Translations under genes and position numbers: made by a program
Shown: piece by piece, positions 53,699 to 64,000 of the stretch
Layout of the letters: each line of letters begins with the position of its first letter
How positions within the stretch are numbered: the stretch's first letter is position 1
NCBI RefSeq assembly: GCF_015680405.1
Contig: NZ_JADLJS010000008.1
Location: 120,307-184,306 of the forward strand
Direction: 5' to 3'
Length of the DNA: 64,000 nt
From: Pseudomonas pudica
GTDB taxonomy: Bacteria; Pseudomonadota; Gammaproteobacteria; Pseudomonadales; Pseudomonadaceae
Notes under the pieces: generated by a model
What the model was told of the DNA's origin: nothing
Databases searched by the model: none
The model's input: the letters and a program-made list of their open reading frames with translations, nothing else

Positions 53699-56522
53699 AG
53701 TGACGCACCTCGCCCGAGCCGCTCAGGTTGTCGACGCAACGTCCGCAGATTTCCGGGTGCTCCGGGTGGCTGCCGACGTCTGCGCGGAAGTGCCAGCAAC
53801 GGCCGCACTTGGCGTGGCCGGACTTGAGGACCTGCAGCTTGAGGCCTTCGACTTCGGTGGCCACTGCTTCGGCCGGCGCCTGCGCGAACGGCACCACGCT
53901 GGCGGCCGAGGTGATCAGCACGAAGCGCAGTTCATCGCCCAGCTTGCCCAGGTCGGCGCTCAGGCCTTCGTCGGCGTACAGGGTGACTTCGGCCTGCAGG
54001 TTGCCACCGATGACCTTGGCGGTACGCTGGTTTTCCAGCTCCTTGTTGACCGATGCCTTGACGGCCATCACGCGGTCCCAGTAGGCGCGGTCCAGTTCGG
54101 TGCCTTCCGGCAGCTCGCTCAGGCCTTGGTACCAGCCGTTGAGCATTACCGACTCGTTGCGCTCGCCTGGCAGGTACTGCCAGATTTCGTCGGCGGTGAA
54201 CGCCAGGATCGGCGCGATCCAGCGCACCAGCGCCTCGCTGATGTGGTACAGCGCGGTCTGGCACGAACGGCGGGCGACGCTGTTGGCGCCGGTGGTGTAC
54301 TGGCGGTCCTTGATGATGTCGAGGTAGAAGCCGCCCAGTTCCTGTACGCAGAAGTTGTGCACCTTGGAGTAGACGTTCCAGAAACGGTACTCGCTGTAGT
54401 GCTCTTCCAGCTCGCGTTGCAGCAGCAGGGTGCGGTCTACGGCCCAGCGGTCCAGCGCCAGCATGTCTTCCGGGGCCAGCAGGTCGCGGGCCGGGTCGAA
54501 GCCGGACAGGTTGGACAGCAGGAAGCGTGCGGTATTGCGGATACGGCGGTAGGCGTCGGCGCTGCGCTGCAGGATCTGCTCGGAAACGGCCATTTCACCG
54601 GAATAGTCGGTAGCGGCAACCCACAGGCGCAGAATATCTGCACCCAGGGTGTTGTTGACCTTCTCCGGCTCGATGGTGTTACCCAGCGACTTGGACATCT
54701 TGCGGCCGTTCTCGTCGACGGTGAAGCCGTGGGTCAGCAGCTCGCGGTACGGCGCGTGGCCGTCGATGGCGCAACCGGTCAGCAAGGACGAGTGGAACCA
54801 GCCGCGGTGCTGGTCGGAACCTTCCAGGTACAGGTCGGCACGCGGGCCGGTGGCGTGGCCGATGTCGTGCGAACCACGCAGCACGTGCCAGTGGGTGGTA
54901 CCCGAGTCGAACCACACGTCCAGGGTGTCGGTGATCTTGTCGTACTGCTCGGCTTCAGCGCCCAGAAGTTCGGCGGCGTCCAGCTTGAACCAAGCCTCGA
55001 TGCCTTCCTGTTCGACACGCTTGGCCACCGCCTCCATCAGCTCGACGGTGCGCGGGTGCAGCTCGCCGGTCTGCTTGTCCAGGAAGAACGGGATCGGTAC
55101 ACCCCAGTTGCGCTGACGCGAGATGCACCAGTCCGGGCGGTTGGCGATCATCGAATGCAGGCGCGCCTGACCCCAGGCCGGGACGAACTTGGTGTCCTCG
55201 ATGGCTTTCAGTGCTCGCTCACGCAGCGGCTCGCCGGTGGTCGGCTGCTTGTCCATACCCACGAACCACTGCGCGGTGGCGCGGTAGATCAGTGGGGTCT
55301 TGTGGCGCCAGCAGTGCATGTAGCTGTGGCTGATGGTTTCGGTGTGCATAAGCGCACCGACTTCGCTCAGTTTCTCGACGATGGCCGGGTTGGCCTTCCA
55401 GATGAACTGGCCGCCGAAGAATGGCAGCGAGTCGATGTACACGCCGTTGCTCTGCACCGGGGTGAGGATGTCGTCGTTGACCATGCCGTAGCGCTTGCAG
55501 GTAACGAAGTCGTCTTCACCATAGGCTGGCGAGGAGTGCACCACGCCGGTACCGGCACCCAGTTCGACGTAGTCAGCCAGGTAGACTGGCGACAGGCGGT
55601 CGTAGAACGGGTGGCGGAAGTTGATCAGTTCCAGTGCCGAACCCTGGGCGGTAGCGATGACCGAGCCTTCCAGGCTGTAGCGCTTGAGGCACGACTCGAC
55701 CAGTTCTTCGGCCAGAACCAGCAGGCGCTCGCCGGTGTCGACCAGGGCGTACTTGAACTCCGGATGGATGTTCAGAGCCTGGTTGGCCGGGATGGTCCAC
55801 GGGGTGGTGGTCCAGATCACGATGGCGGCCGGCTTGGCCAGCGACGCAAGGCCGAAGGCAGCAGCCAGCTTGGCCTCGTCGGCTACCGGGAAGGCAACGT
55901 CGATGGTCTGCGATTTCTTGTCGGCGTACTCGACTTCCGCCTCGGCCAGGGCCGAGCCGCAATCGAAGCACCAGTTCACCGGTTTCAGGCCCTTGAACAC
56001 GAAGCCTTGCTTGACCATCTCGGCCAGGGCGCGGATTTCGCCGGCCTCGTTGGCAAAGTTCATGGTCTTGTACGGGTTGTCCCAGTCACCCAGCACGCCC
56101 AGGCGGATGAACTCGGTCTTCTGCCCTTCGATCTGCTCGGCGGCGTACTCGCGGCACAGCTCGCGTGTACGGTCGGCGGACAGGTGCTTGCCGTGAGTGA
56201 CCTCGACCTTGTGCTCGATCGGCAGGCCATGGCAGTCCCAGCCCGGTACATACGGCGCATCGAAGCCGGCCAGGGTCTTGGAACGGACGATCATGTCCTT
56301 GAGGATCTTGTTCAGCGCATGACCGATGTGAATCTTGCCGTTGGCATAGGGCGGGCCGTCGTGCAGGACGAACTTTGGACGATCCTTGCCAATTTCGCGC
56401 AGCTTCTGGTACAGGCCAATGCTGTCCCAGCGCTGCAGGATCTGCGGTTCGCGCTGAGGCAGGCCGGCCTTCATGGGGAAGGCGGTGTCCGGAAGGTTAA
56501 GCGTGGCTTTGTAGTCGGTCAT
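53691..56522 (-). CDS. ileS: Isoleucyl-tRNA synthetase
   Basis: A 943-residue class I synthetase. It has a HIGH signature (HIGHALN), KMSKSLGN in the C-terminal half, an editing domain between them, and a C-terminal zinc motif with CGRCWHF and CGRCVDN. The ATG at 56522 begins [11 protein letters not shown], the usual opening; an upstream extension is not supported. Confidence 0.97.
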   Translation of the reverse strand: MTDYKATLNLPDTAFPMKAGLPQREPQILQRWDSIGLYQKLREIGKDRPKFVLHDGPPYANGKIHIGHALNKILKDMIVRSKTLAGFDAPYVPGWDCHGLPIEHKVEVTHGKHLSADRTRELCREYAAEQIEGQKTEFIRLGVLGDWDNPYKTMNFANEAGEIRALAEMVKQGFVFKGLKPVNWCFDCGSALAEAEVEYADKKSQTIDVAFPVADEAKLAAAFGLASLAKPAAIVIWTTTPWTIPANQALNIHPEFKYALVDTGERLLVLAEELVESCLKRYSLEGSVIATAQGSALELINFRHPFYDRLSPVYLADYVELGAGTGVVHSSPAYGEDDFVTCKRYGMVNDDILTPVQSNGVYIDSLPFFGGQFIWKANPAIVEKLSEVGALMHTETISHSYMHCWRHKTPLIYRATAQWFVGMDKQPTTGEPLRERALKAIEDTKFVPAWGQARLHSMIANRPDWCISRQRNWGVPIPFFLDKQTGELHPRTVELMEAVAKRVEQEGIEAWFKLDAAELLGAEAEQYDKITDTLDVWFDSGTTHWHVLRGSHDIGHATGPRADLYLEGSDQHRGWFHSSLLTGCAIDGHAPYRELLTHGFTVDENGRKMSKSLGNTIEPEKVNNTLGADILRLWVAATDYSGEMAVSEQILQRSADAYRRIRNTARFLLSNLSGFDPARDLLAPEDMLALDRWAVDRTLLLQRELEEHYSEYRFWNVYSKVHNFCVQELGGFYLDIIKDRQYTTGANSVARRSCQTALYHISEALVRWIAPILAFTADEIWQYLPGERNESVMLNGWYQGLSELPEGTELDRAYWDRVMAVKASVNKELENQRTAKVIGGNLQAEVTLYADEGLSADLGKLGDELRFVLITSAASVVPFAQAPAEAVATEVEGLKLQVLKSGHAKCGRCWHFRADVGSHPEHPEICGRCVDNLSGSGEVRHYA

Positions 56523-57469
56523 TTCAGGCTCTTCGTTAGCGGTTGAGCGTGCCAATGTGCACGTGCGGCGGCGATATCCGCATCGATCGCCGACTTCAGC
56601 GCCTCCAGGGAGGCGAATCGCTGCTCTTCACGCAGCTTGTGGTGGAACTCCACCGTCAGGCGCCGGCCGTAAAGGTCGCCGGCATAGTCCAGCAGATGAA
56701 TCTCAAGGTGCGGGCGCCCGTCACCGGCAACGGTGGGGCGCACGCCGATGTTGCCGACACCCGGCCAAGCCTTTCCGTCGATTTCGATGCTGGCCAGGTA
56801 GACCCCGGACAGCGGCACGCGGCGGCGCTTGAGTTGGATGTTGGCGGTAGGTGTACCGAGCTGGCGGGCCAGCTTCTGGCCATGCAGCACGCGGCCGGTG
56901 ATGCGGTATGGGCGGCCCAACAGGTGCTCGGCCAGCTCGAAGTTGCCTTCGGACAGGGCATTGCGCACTTCGGTGCTGCTGACCCGCAGGCCGTCCTGGA
57001 TCACAGTGTTGGCAGCCTCGACGGTGAAGCCGTACTGCTCGCCGGCCTCGACCAGAAAGGCGAAGTCGCCGGCGCGGTCGCAGCCGAAGCGGAAGTCATC
57101 GCCCACTTCGAGGTGACGCACACCCAGGCCGTCGACCAGGATGGCCTTGACGAAGGCATCTGCACTGAGCTTGCTCAGGCGCTGATTGAATGCCAGGCAC
57201 AGCACCCGGTCGATACCCTCGGCCGCCAGCAGCTCGATCTTGTCGCGCAGGCGCGCCAGGCGGGCCGGCGCGGTATCGGGGGCGAAGTACTCTCGTGGTT
57301 GCGGTTCGAAGATCACCACGCAGGTCGGCAGGCCCAAGGCCTGGCCGCGCTCGCGCAGGCGCGCCAGGATCGCCTGGTGGCCGCGGTGAACCCCGTCGAA
57401 GTTGCCAATGGTGGCGACACAGCCCCGGTGCTCGGGGCGCAGGTTGTGAAGACCTCGAACCAGCTGCAT
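56519..57469 (-). CDS. ribF: Bifunctional riboflavin kinase / FAD synthetase
   Basis: A 316-residue enzyme making FMN and FAD. The FAD synthetase half has [11 protein letters not shown] near 22-32; the riboflavin kinase half has [12 protein letters not shown] and FPTANI-like GTPTANIQL. The stop overlaps the ileS start. I chose ATG 57469; an ATG at 57487 is six codons upstream with a weaker ribosome binding site. Confidence 0.94.
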   Translation of the reverse strand: MQLVRGLHNLRPEHRGCVATIGNFDGVHRGHQAILARLRERGQALGLPTCVVIFEPQPREYFAPDTAPARLARLRDKIELLAAEGIDRVLCLAFNQRLSKLSADAFVKAILVDGLGVRHLEVGDDFRFGCDRAGDFAFLVEAGEQYGFTVEAANTVIQDGLRVSSTEVRNALSEGNFELAEHLLGRPYRITGRVLHGQKLARQLGTPTANIQLKRRRVPLSGVYLASIEIDGKAWPGVGNIGVRPTVAGDGRPHLEIHLLDYAGDLYGRRLTVEFHHKLREEQRFASLEALKSAIDADIAAARAHWHAQPLTKSLK

Positions 57470-57587
57470 AACGCGCTTCTTGCTCATAAAGTGGCCGATT
57501 ATAACCACACCCGGGCGCCGGTGACAGGCAGCAGCGCCCAAGGGCGGCGTGGAATGCGAAAAACCGACGCCTGACCCGCCCGATGCC

Positions 57588-59126
57588 TTAGTGCAAAGCC
57601 TTGCGGGCGAAATGCCGAGGCCGGAAGCCGCACAGGTACAGGCAGCCGAAATAGGTCACGACGCCCGCAAGTACCAGAACCCCAAGGCGCAACAGGCGCT
57701 CGAGCATGTTGCCCTGTTCCCAGGCCGGCAGGTAATGCATGCCGGCCAGCAACACCGCCGACATCAGCCCCACCGCCAGCACAAGCTTGAGCAGGAACAT
57801 CGCCCAGCCTGGCTGCGGCTGGAACAGCTGCTGGCTGCGCAGCTTCCAGAACAGCAGGCCGGCGTTCAGGCAGGCCCCCAGGCTGATCGCCAAGGCCAGG
57901 CCGGCATGCGCAAGCGGGCCGATCAGGGCCAGGTTGAACAGTTGGGTGCAGACCAGGGTGAATACCGCGATCTTCACTGGTGTACGGATATTCTGCTGCG
58001 CATAGAAGCCGGGTGCCAGTACCTTGACCAGAATGATCGCCAGCAAGCCCACGGAGTAGGCAATCAGCGCTTTCTGGGTCATGGCTGCGTCGACGGCAGT
58101 GAACTTGCCGTACTGGAACAGCGCCACGGTCAGTGGCTCGGCGAGGATGGCCAGGGCCAGGGTGCAGGGCAGCACCAGCAGGAAGCACAGGCGCAGGCCC
58201 CAGTCGAGGATACGCGAGTACTCCTCGCGGTCCTTGTTGGCGTAGGTCTTGGCCAGGGTAGGCAGCAGAATGGTGCCCAGGGCCACGCCCAGCACGCCGG
58301 AAGGCAGCTCCATGAGGCGGTCGGCGTAGTACATCCACGACACCGAACCGGCCACCAGGAAGGAGGCGAAGATGGTGTTGATGATCAGCGAGATCTGGCT
58401 CACCGACACCCCGAGGATCGCCGGCAGCATCTGCTTGAGCACCCGCCACACACCGGCATCACGCAAGTTCAGGCGTGGCAGCACGAGCATGCCGATCTTC
58501 TTCAGCGCTGGCAGCTGGTACAGCAACTGCGCAAGGCCGCCCGCCAGCACGCCCCACGCCAAGGCCATGATCGGCGGGTCGAAATACGGCGTGAGCAGCA
58601 CGGCGAAAGCGATCATCGCCACGTTCAGCAGGGTCGGGGTAAAGGCCGGCACCGAGAAACGGTTCCAGGTATTGAGGATCGCTCCGGCCAGGGACGACAG
58701 CGAGATCAGCAATATATAAGGAAAAGTCACGCGCAACAGGGCGGTGGTCAGCTCGTATTTCTCGGCGCTGTCGACAAAACCTGGTGCGGTCGCCCACACC
58801 ACCCACGGCGCCGCCAGGATGCCGATGGCGGTCACCAGCGCCAGAACCAGGGTCAGCAGGCCGCTGACATAGGCGACGAAGGTGCGGGTCGCCTCCTCGC
58901 CTTGCTGGGTCTTGTATTCGGCCAGGATTGGCACGAAGGCCTGGGAAAACGCGCCCTCGGCGAAGATGCGCCGCAGCAGGTTGGGCAGCTTGAAGGCGAT
59001 GAAGAAGGCATCGGTGGCGATGCCGGCACCGAAAACACGCGCCAGAATGGTGTCGCGGACAAAGCCCAGCACCCGCGAAATCATGGTGATCGAGCTTACC
59101 GCAGCCAGGGATTTGAGCAGGTTCAT
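57588..59126 (-). CDS. murJ: Lipid II flippase MurJ
   Basis: A 512-residue MOP-superfamily inner-membrane protein with about fourteen helices that flips lipid II for peptidoglycan synthesis. It opens [25 protein letters not shown], a MurJ hallmark, with conserved Arg and Asp in the first helix. Placement next to ribF and divergent from rpsT is conserved. Confidence 0.95.
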   Translation of the reverse strand: MNLLKSLAAVSSITMISRVLGFVRDTILARVFGAGIATDAFFIAFKLPNLLRRIFAEGAFSQAFVPILAEYKTQQGEEATRTFVAYVSGLLTLVLALVTAIGILAAPWVVWATAPGFVDSAEKYELTTALLRVTFPYILLISLSSLAGAILNTWNRFSVPAFTPTLLNVAMIAFAVLLTPYFDPPIMALAWGVLAGGLAQLLYQLPALKKIGMLVLPRLNLRDAGVWRVLKQMLPAILGVSVSQISLIINTIFASFLVAGSVSWMYYADRLMELPSGVLGVALGTILLPTLAKTYANKDREEYSRILDWGLRLCFLLVLPCTLALAILAEPLTVALFQYGKFTAVDAAMTQKALIAYSVGLLAIILVKVLAPGFYAQQNIRTPVKIAVFTLVCTQLFNLALIGPLAHAGLALAISLGACLNAGLLFWKLRSQQLFQPQPGWAMFLLKLVLAVGLMSAVLLAGMHYLPAWEQGNMLERLLRLGVLVLAGVVTYFGCLYLCGFRPRHFARKALH

Positions 59127-59295
59127 CGAAAAGATTCACGCCAAGGGCAGAGGACGCTGCCAGACAGCGTCCGAATGTGCGATACTCCCGCGCCTTCGCA
59201 GGGGAGCCAAAAATTCCCGAGTTTACAGGTCGCGCAGCAGAAAGGAATATTTCCCTCTTGTTGGCGCACCGCTCGGCGGAACCTTGCAGGTGGCC

Positions 59296-59324
59296 TTGAC
59301 ATCCGTTCGACTGATCGGCATGAT
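59296..59324 (+). promoter_or_regulatory. Candidate sigma-70 promoter of rpsT
   Basis: TTGACA at 59296-59301, a 17-bp spacer and CATGAT at 59319-59324 lie about 50 bp upstream of the rpsT start. Confidence 0.5.
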
Positions 59325-59376
59325 TCGCGGCCTATTTTGTTTGCTATTTACCTAAAGTCTTTCGAGGAGCTCGACG

Positions 59377-59655
59377 GTGGCCAACACACCTTCCGCCAAG
59401 AAACGTGCAAAACAGGCTGAGAAGCGTCGCAGCCACAACGCCAGCCTGCGTTCCATGGTCCGCACCTACATCAAGAATGTAGTTAAAGCCATCGACGCAA
59501 AAGACGCCGAAAAAGCGCAAGCCGCTTACGTTCTGGCTGTGCCTGTAATCGACCGTATGGCCGACAAGGGCATCATCCACAAGAACAAGGCTGCTCGTCA
59601 CAAAGGCCGTCTGAATGGCCACATCAAGGCGCTGAAAGAAGCTGCAGCTGCCTAA
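59377..59655 (+). CDS. rpsT: 30S ribosomal protein S20
   Basis: A 92-residue basic helical protein of the small ribosomal subunit. [18 protein letters not shown] and the C-terminal [16 protein letters not shown] are diagnostic. It starts at GTG 59377 with GAGGAG upstream, and ends at a strong terminator. Non-AUG starts of rpsT are common and may be regulatory. Confidence 0.96.
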   Translation: MANTPSAKKRAKQAEKRRSHNASLRSMVRTYIKNVVKAIDAKDAEKAQAAYVLAVPVIDRMADKGIIHKNKAARHKGRLNGHIKALKEAAAA

Positions 59656-59670
59656 GCGACGCGCTAGTCG

Positions 59671-59697
59671 AAAAGCCGACCCCAGGGTCGGCTTTTT
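59671..59697 (+). terminator. rpsT terminator
   Basis: AAAAGCCGACC-CCAG-GGTCGGC followed by five T. Confidence 0.9.
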
Positions 59698-59750
59698 GTT
59701 GCCTGCGATTTGTGCAAGCATCCCGCCCAGTTGATTACGATCGGCTTTTT

Positions 59751-59864
59751 GTAGGAGCAGCCTTGTGCTGCGAATGGGCTGCATAGCAGCCCCGACAATG
59801 TCCGCTGCCAGCTGAAGCCTGGGGCTGCTACGCAGCCCATTCGCAGCACAAGGCTGCTCCTACG
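59751..59864. repeat. REP-like inverted pair, second type
   Basis: Arms of about 42 bases (GTAGGAGCAGCCTTGTGCTGC to ...GGCTGCTCCTAC) closely match the pair at 51654-51768. Confidence 0.85.
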
Positions 59865-59903
59865 GAAAAGCGCAAGGCTGCACTTGGCAGCCCTGCCTCC
59901 ACA

Positions 59904-62213
59904 TCACTTGGCTATCTGAATCTTCGGCGCCCACTGCAGCCATTCATCCTCGGCCTTGTCGAACAAGGCGAACGTCTGCTGCGGCCGTGCCGGGTTGCCC
60001 ATCTGCTCACCATCCGGCGTGGCAAAGGCGATACCGCCGTCGATCATGGTCTCCACCGACTCGGTACGCACCGTAGCCCCCTTGAACAGCCCCCAGTCGA
60101 AACCGAAGCCGCTGCTGTTCCAGAAGCGGCTACCGCTGCGCACCAGGGCCGCATAGCGCGGTTCGATCAGGATATGGATCAACACGCGGTCAGCGCTCTG
60201 GCCCAACTCGAAGCCCGTAACCTTGCCCACCGCAACCTCACGGTAGGTCACCGGCACGCCCGGCTTGATCGAGCCACGGCGCGGGGCGCTCAGCGTCAAC
60301 GGCAGGCCGACTTCAGGCCCTGCCACCTGCGGGGCGTCGGCCAAGGCGATGAAATCGCGCTGCGGGCCACGGTCCTTGGCAGCCGGCTGCACCTCCAGAT
60401 ACTGCCCGCCCACCAAGGTGTCGAGGTTCTGCGTGCGCACCAGGCCAAAGGCGGGCTTGACTACCCAGAACTGCGTACCGACGCGGGCGATTCGATCCGC
60501 CGCTTCGGTAATGCGCGCCCGCAGCAGCACCGCCTGCAAGTCATCGGTCAGGTCGACGCTCTCGATGCTGCCCACATCCAGGCCGCGGAAGCGAATTGCC
60601 GTACCTGGCTTGAGGCCGTCGGCACGGTCCACACGAATGGTGATCAACGTACCTGCGCGGTTGACCGCGTCCTGGCTGTCATGCAGGCGGAAGCGTGGGA
60701 TGTGGCGCTTGAGCGGAACATCGGGCCGTGGCGTGTCGAACGCGATACCACCAGCCATCAGGGTCTGCAGTGATTCACTCTTGATCTTGATACCCGACAG
60801 ACCGCCCGTAAGGGTGATACCACTGACGTTCCAGAAGCGCGACGAACCGTTGACCAGCTTTTCGTATTCCTTCTCGATATGCACACCGATCAGGATGCGA
60901 TTGCTGTTGCGGGCAAACTGGTAGCTTTGCACGCTACCCACCTTCACCTGGCGGTACATCACCGGGCTACCGACTTCCAGCGAACCCAGGGTGTCGGCGA
61001 ACAGCACCATGTGCAGGCCTGGCGCCTTGAGGTCGAGCGGCGGCGCCTTGGCGCGGGCTTCGAACTCACGCTCTGGCCGCGCCCCCTTGTCACCTGGGCG
61101 AATGGCGATGTAGTTACCCTTGACCAGCGCCTCCAGGCCGGTGATACCCGCCAGGGAAATCGACGGTTTGACCACCCAGAACTGCGTGCCCTCGACCAGA
61201 TAATCCTCGGCCAACGGGTCCAGCGTAAGCTCGGCCGATGCGCTGGCCAGGTTGTCTGCCATTGTCAGGGCTTTGAGCGAGCCCACCTGGATGCCCTTGT
61301 ACATGACCGGTGTACGGCCCGCCTGCAGGCCCTCGTAATCGCTCAATTTCACCTTTACCCGGATACCGGCCTGGGCCGCATCAAAGTCCTCATACAGACG
61401 GAACGGCAGGTTCGAGTCGGTAGGTGGGCTGTCCTTGCGGTGTTCCGGCGTGGCAAAGGCGATACCACCGGCAACAATGCTCGACAGCGATTCGCTACGC
61501 ACTTTCACGCCCGAGAGCGAGGCATCGATGCTGACGCCGCTGGCATTCCAGAAACGCGTGTGCTTGCGCACCAGGCTGGCATAGGCCGGCTCGATGAAGA
61601 CTTTGATTTCGACAGTGCTCTGGTCCTCGGACAGGCGGTAGCTTTTCACCCGGCCAACCTGGATCTGCTTGTAGAACACCGGGCTGTCACGGTTGAGCGA
61701 CCCCAGCCGCTCGGCCTTGAGGGTAAGGTGCAGGCCCGGCTCGGTATCCGACAGCGGCGGCGCCACCTTCAACGCGGTAAAACGCTTGGTACGCTCCCCC
61801 TCGCCCGGGCTGACGGCGATGTAGTTGCCTGACACCAGTGTTTCAAGGCCGGAAATACCGGCCAGGCTGACGCTCGGCTTTACCAGCCAGAAACGCGTAC
61901 CTTTGGTCAGGTGAGGCTCGGCAGCCTTGTTCATCTCGATGGTGGCGATCACCCCCTGGTTATCACCCTTGGCGTCGAGCACCAGGCTTTTGACCTTGCC
62001 AACAGGCATGCCCTTGTAGATCACCTCGGTCTTGTTGGCGACGATACCCTCGCCTGACTCGAAGCGGACTTCAATTTCCACACCGGCATCACGATAAGCC
62101 TGCCATGCAAGCCAGCCACCGATCATCAAGGCGATCAAAGGCAGGATCCATATGGCCGACCAGTTCGAGGCTGGGCGGGTTTTAGCCGTTGGCAGGTCAC
62201 TCATGGTCGTCAT
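59904..62213 (-). CDS. MCE-domain intermembrane lipid transport protein (LetB/PqiB-like)
   Basis: A 769-residue protein with one N-terminal membrane helix (about 18-38) and six MCE/MlaD domains in the periplasm, each recognisable by a pattern like VxYKGxxVGxV (e.g. TEVIYKGMPVGKV, SPVFYKQIQVGRV, TPVMYKGIQVGSL). Proteins of this type form tunnels carrying lipids between membranes. E. coli PqiB has three and LetB seven MCE domains, so six is closer to LetB. It overlaps the preceding LetA-like gene and is the last of a three-gene operon. A start at 62204 is also possible. Confidence 0.88.
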   Translation of the reverse strand: MTTMSDLPTAKTRPASNWSAIWILPLIALMIGGWLAWQAYRDAGVEIEVRFESGEGIVANKTEVIYKGMPVGKVKSLVLDAKGDNQGVIATIEMNKAAEPHLTKGTRFWLVKPSVSLAGISGLETLVSGNYIAVSPGEGERTKRFTALKVAPPLSDTEPGLHLTLKAERLGSLNRDSPVFYKQIQVGRVKSYRLSEDQSTVEIKVFIEPAYASLVRKHTRFWNASGVSIDASLSGVKVRSESLSSIVAGGIAFATPEHRKDSPPTDSNLPFRLYEDFDAAQAGIRVKVKLSDYEGLQAGRTPVMYKGIQVGSLKALTMADNLASASAELTLDPLAEDYLVEGTQFWVVKPSISLAGITGLEALVKGNYIAIRPGDKGARPEREFEARAKAPPLDLKAPGLHMVLFADTLGSLEVGSPVMYRQVKVGSVQSYQFARNSNRILIGVHIEKEYEKLVNGSSRFWNVSGITLTGGLSGIKIKSESLQTLMAGGIAFDTPRPDVPLKRHIPRFRLHDSQDAVNRAGTLITIRVDRADGLKPGTAIRFRGLDVGSIESVDLTDDLQAVLLRARITEAADRIARVGTQFWVVKPAFGLVRTQNLDTLVGGQYLEVQPAAKDRGPQRDFIALADAPQVAGPEVGLPLTLSAPRRGSIKPGVPVTYREVAVGKVTGFELGQSADRVLIHILIEPRYAALVRSGSRFWNSSGFGFDWGLFKGATVRTESVETMIDGGIAFATPDGEQMGNPARPQQTFALFDKAEDEWLQWAPKIQIAK

Positions 62214-62820
62214 CCGACTCCGTGTTATCCCAAATCAGTCGGGGATCGAAAGTTAAAGCGGCAAGCATTGTCAGGATCACCACAGTTGCAAAGGCGACAG
62301 CGCCCAGGTTGGCTTCGACACTGGCTATTCGGCCGAAATTCACCACCGCCACCAGGATGGCGATGACAAAGATATCGAGCATGGACCAGCGCCCAATGAA
62401 TTCGATGAAGCGGTACATCAATATCCGTTGCCGCGCCGAAAGCGGCTGCCGGCGCTGAACTGAGTACAACAGCAAGCCGATGCCCACCAGCTTGAACGTA
62501 GGCACCAGGATACTGGCAATGAACACCACCGCAGCAATGGGCACCATGCCATGCTTGAGCAAGGTGATGACGCCGGACATGATCGTGTCGGGGCTGCCTT
62601 GGCCCAGGGTGCTCACAGTCATGATCGGCAGCATGTTGGCCGGGATATACAGGATCGACGCGGCAATCAGCAGCGCCCAAGTACGCGCGATGCTGTTCGG
62701 CCGACGGGCATGCACGATGGCACCGCAGCGTGTACAGGTTTGTGAAGTGCTGTCTGGCTGTTGCCTGTTCAGCTCGTGACACTCATTGCAGACAAGAATG
62801 CCTGCATCAATCGCCCGCAT
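62197..62820 (-). CDS. LetA/PqiA-like inner-membrane protein, second unit
   Basis: A 207-residue protein with a zinc-ribbon start (VCNECHELN and TCTRCGAIV) and four membrane segments. It resembles one half of PqiA/LetA, which in E. coli contain two such halves in one chain. The start at 62820 overlaps the other half-gene by 14 bases. Confidence 0.82.
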   Translation of the reverse strand: MRAIDAGILVCNECHELNRQQPDSTSQTCTRCGAIVHARRPNSIARTWALLIAASILYIPANMLPIMTVSTLGQGSPDTIMSGVITLLKHGMVPIAAVVFIASILVPTFKLVGIGLLLYSVQRRQPLSARQRILMYRFIEFIGRWSMLDIFVIAILVAVVNFGRIASVEANLGAVAFATVVILTMLAALTFDPRLIWDNTESDDDHE

Positions 62821-63466
62821 GCAGGTCCTCCCCCGATAGCGCACTCCAGATCTGGTGCGGTGACATCACCACCTCGAGCCACACCTGGATCAATAACAGG
62901 CTGATGAAGCAGAACAGCCCCAGGCCCACAGTCAGCTCGGCCAGGTCCACCAGCTTGACGATGGCCACCAGCACGCCCATGAAATAGACCTCGAGCATGC
63001 CCCAGTCACGCAAGTGGTGATAGATGCGGTAGAACAGCAGGCCGAAACTACGCCCCACGTTCAGGCGGATGCTCAGGAGCACGAGCAGCTGACAAAGCAG
63101 TTTTGCCAGAGGGATGGCCATGCTGCACAGGAACACCACCACAGCTACGCCGCGCATTTCCGAGTTGTACAGGCCCAGCACGCCGCTCCAGACGGTATCG
63201 TCCGATGTCTGGCCAAGCAGGTGCAGCTGCATGATCGGCAGGAAATTGGCAGGCACAAACAGCAGCAAGGCGGTGAGTACCAGGGCCAGGCTGCGGTTGA
63301 CCACATTGTGCCGATGGGCGTAGAGCTCGTAGCCGCAGCGCGGGCATTGGGCCTTCTCATCATGCTGGAGCACAGGCTTGCGCAGCAGCAAGTCGCATTC
63401 ATGGCAGGCGACAAGCTGGTCCAGCGGCAACTGGGCCAAGGTTTCAGGTTCGACAGGATTGGGCAT
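62807..63466 (-). CDS. LetA/PqiA-like inner-membrane protein, first unit
   Basis: A 219-residue protein with a zinc-ribbon (ACHECDLLL, QCPRCGYEL) and four membrane segments. It is the first gene of the operon and corresponds to the N-terminal half of E. coli PqiA/LetA. Together the two units should form the inner-membrane partner of the MCE protein. Confidence 0.83.
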   Translation of the reverse strand: MPNPVEPETLAQLPLDQLVACHECDLLLRKPVLQHDEKAQCPRCGYELYAHRHNVVNRSLALVLTALLLFVPANFLPIMQLHLLGQTSDDTVWSGVLGLYNSEMRGVAVVVFLCSMAIPLAKLLCQLLVLLSIRLNVGRSFGLLFYRIYHHLRDWGMLEVYFMGVLVAIVKLVDLAELTVGLGLFCFISLLLIQVWLEVVMSPHQIWSALSGEDLHAGD

Positions 63467-63527
63467 ATAGCGCTTCTGAATAGGTGCGTGGGCCTATTCT
63501 AGTGTTCTGGCTCGAATTGTGGGAGTT

Positions 63528-63628
63528 ATGGGAGCGGGCAAGTCGAGGCATCGAACCGCCGCGAAACCGGCAACGCGGTGAATGGCACCGGCTTTGCCGG
63601 TGTCCGCGGGTGAACCCGCTCCCACAGA
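63528..63628. repeat. REP inverted pair, left arm degenerate
   Basis: The right arm (CCGCGGGTGAACCCGCTCCCACAG) is intact; the left arm (GGGAGCGGGCAAGTCGAGGC) is mutated. A GGCACCGGCTTTGCCGGTG palindrome lies between them. Confidence 0.75.
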
Positions 63629-63667
63629 GGGGCGTGTGCAGGCCTGGGATTGGTAGGCCAGAAAGAC

Positions 63668-63701
63668 AAAACCCCTACCTGCATGCGCAGATAGGGGTTT
63701 T
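63668..63701 (-). terminator. rRNA operon terminator
   Basis: AAAACCCCTA and TAGGGGTTTT flank an inner CTGC/GCAG stem just beyond the 5S rRNA 3' end on the minus strand. Confidence 0.88.
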
Positions 63702-63711
63702 GCGAAATGAA

Positions 63712-63828
63712 TCTTGACGATGACCTACTCTCACATGGGGAAACCCCACACTACCATCGGCGATGCATCGTTTCACTGCTGAGTTCGGGATGGGATCAGG
63801 TGGTTCCAATGCTCTATGGTCGTCAAGA
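63712..63828 (-). rRNA. 5S ribosomal RNA
   Basis: The minus strand reads TTGACGACCATAGAGCATTG at the 5' end and finishes GAGAGTAGGTCATCGTCAAG, the standard Pseudomonas 5S sequence; ends may be off by a few bases. Confidence 0.93.
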
Positions 63829-63961
63829 AATTCTGTTGCCAGAATGTCCAGATGGACAGCCCAGCGAATTCGGATATGCGATATTTGTGATGTTGCGAAC
63901 TTTCGGTTCTTTCGTCTTCACCACCGCAATCTGCGCTAGCAAATTGCTTGGGTGTTATATG

Positions 63962-64000
63962 GTCAAGCCTCACGGGCAATTAGTATTGGTTAGCTCAACG
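63962..64000 (-). rRNA. 23S ribosomal RNA, 3' end (partial)
   Basis: The minus strand reads GTTGAGCTAACCAATACTAA then TTGCCCGTGAGGCTTGACC, the conserved 23S 3' terminus. The gene continues beyond the window. The 5S-23S spacer is about 133 bp without a tRNA. Confidence 0.9.

Noticed and set aside
53565..56546. 993-codon open frame opposite ileS
   Set aside because: Long antisense frames are common opposite highly expressed GC-rich genes; ileS motifs are intact on the minus strand.

Overview
The window looks like a chromosomal segment of a Pseudomonas putida-group bacterium. It is GC-rich, carries about a dozen copies of the REP palindromes typical of that group (arms reading GTGGGAGCGGG...CCCGCGAA), and its conserved block (clpB, rluD, bamD, a branched-chain-type ABC transporter with an M20 hydrolase and an amidase, thiO, minor pilins, ispH-fkpB-lspA-ileS-ribF-murJ-rpsT, a letAB-like set, then the end of an rRNA operon on the minus strand) is, as I remember it, the P. 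putida gene order. This rests on reading the sequence; no search was run.

Layout. 0-5.8 kb: an S-methylmethionine/homocysteine module (mmuP, a Cys/Met PLP enzyme, mmuM, all minus strand) and a substrate-binding protein plus permease of a polar amino acid ABC transporter that lacks its ATPase. 5.9-6.8 kb: a malate dehydrogenase. 7.2-13.5 kb: a sensor kinase and an NtrC-type activator, followed by an excellent sigma-54 promoter in front of a secreted two-repeat OB-fold-like protein and an MFS exporter, then an ArsB-like permease. Imperfect direct repeats about 95 bp long lie at both ends of this segment.

13.7-25.4 kb is accessory DNA, partly AT-rich, bounded on the right by a tyrosine integrase next to a tRNA-Thr gene. 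It holds a DUF3077-like small gene with a terminator-like leader, a NYN/LOTUS-type predicted RNase, a Septu-like ATPase-HNH pair, two decayed IS5-type transposase tails, a protein combining an EVE/PUA-like front half with a DUF3883 nuclease-like end, a lipoprotein, and a two-gene unit of a membrane-associated protein (frameshifted) and a TIR-like protein. It reads as a defence island and is where any undescribed system would be.

25.6-64 kb is mostly core genome: tRNA-Thr, pilA facing pilC-pilD (no pilB), coaE-yacG, a CbiM-like membrane protein, DUF1780 and DUF3094 proteins, a type II NADH dehydrogenase, five tRNAs (Asn and a duplicated Pro-Lys pair), clpB behind a sigma-32-like promoter, pgeF-rluD, bamD, a FadR-type regulator with an uptake and hydrolysis pathway for an amide or ureido compound, thiO, a minor-pilin operon with a very short pilV, a divergent fimT, the ispH-to-ribF cluster, murJ, rpsT, a six-MCE-domain LetB-like protein with two separate LetA/PqiA-like partners, 5S rRNA and the extreme 3' end of 23S rRNA.
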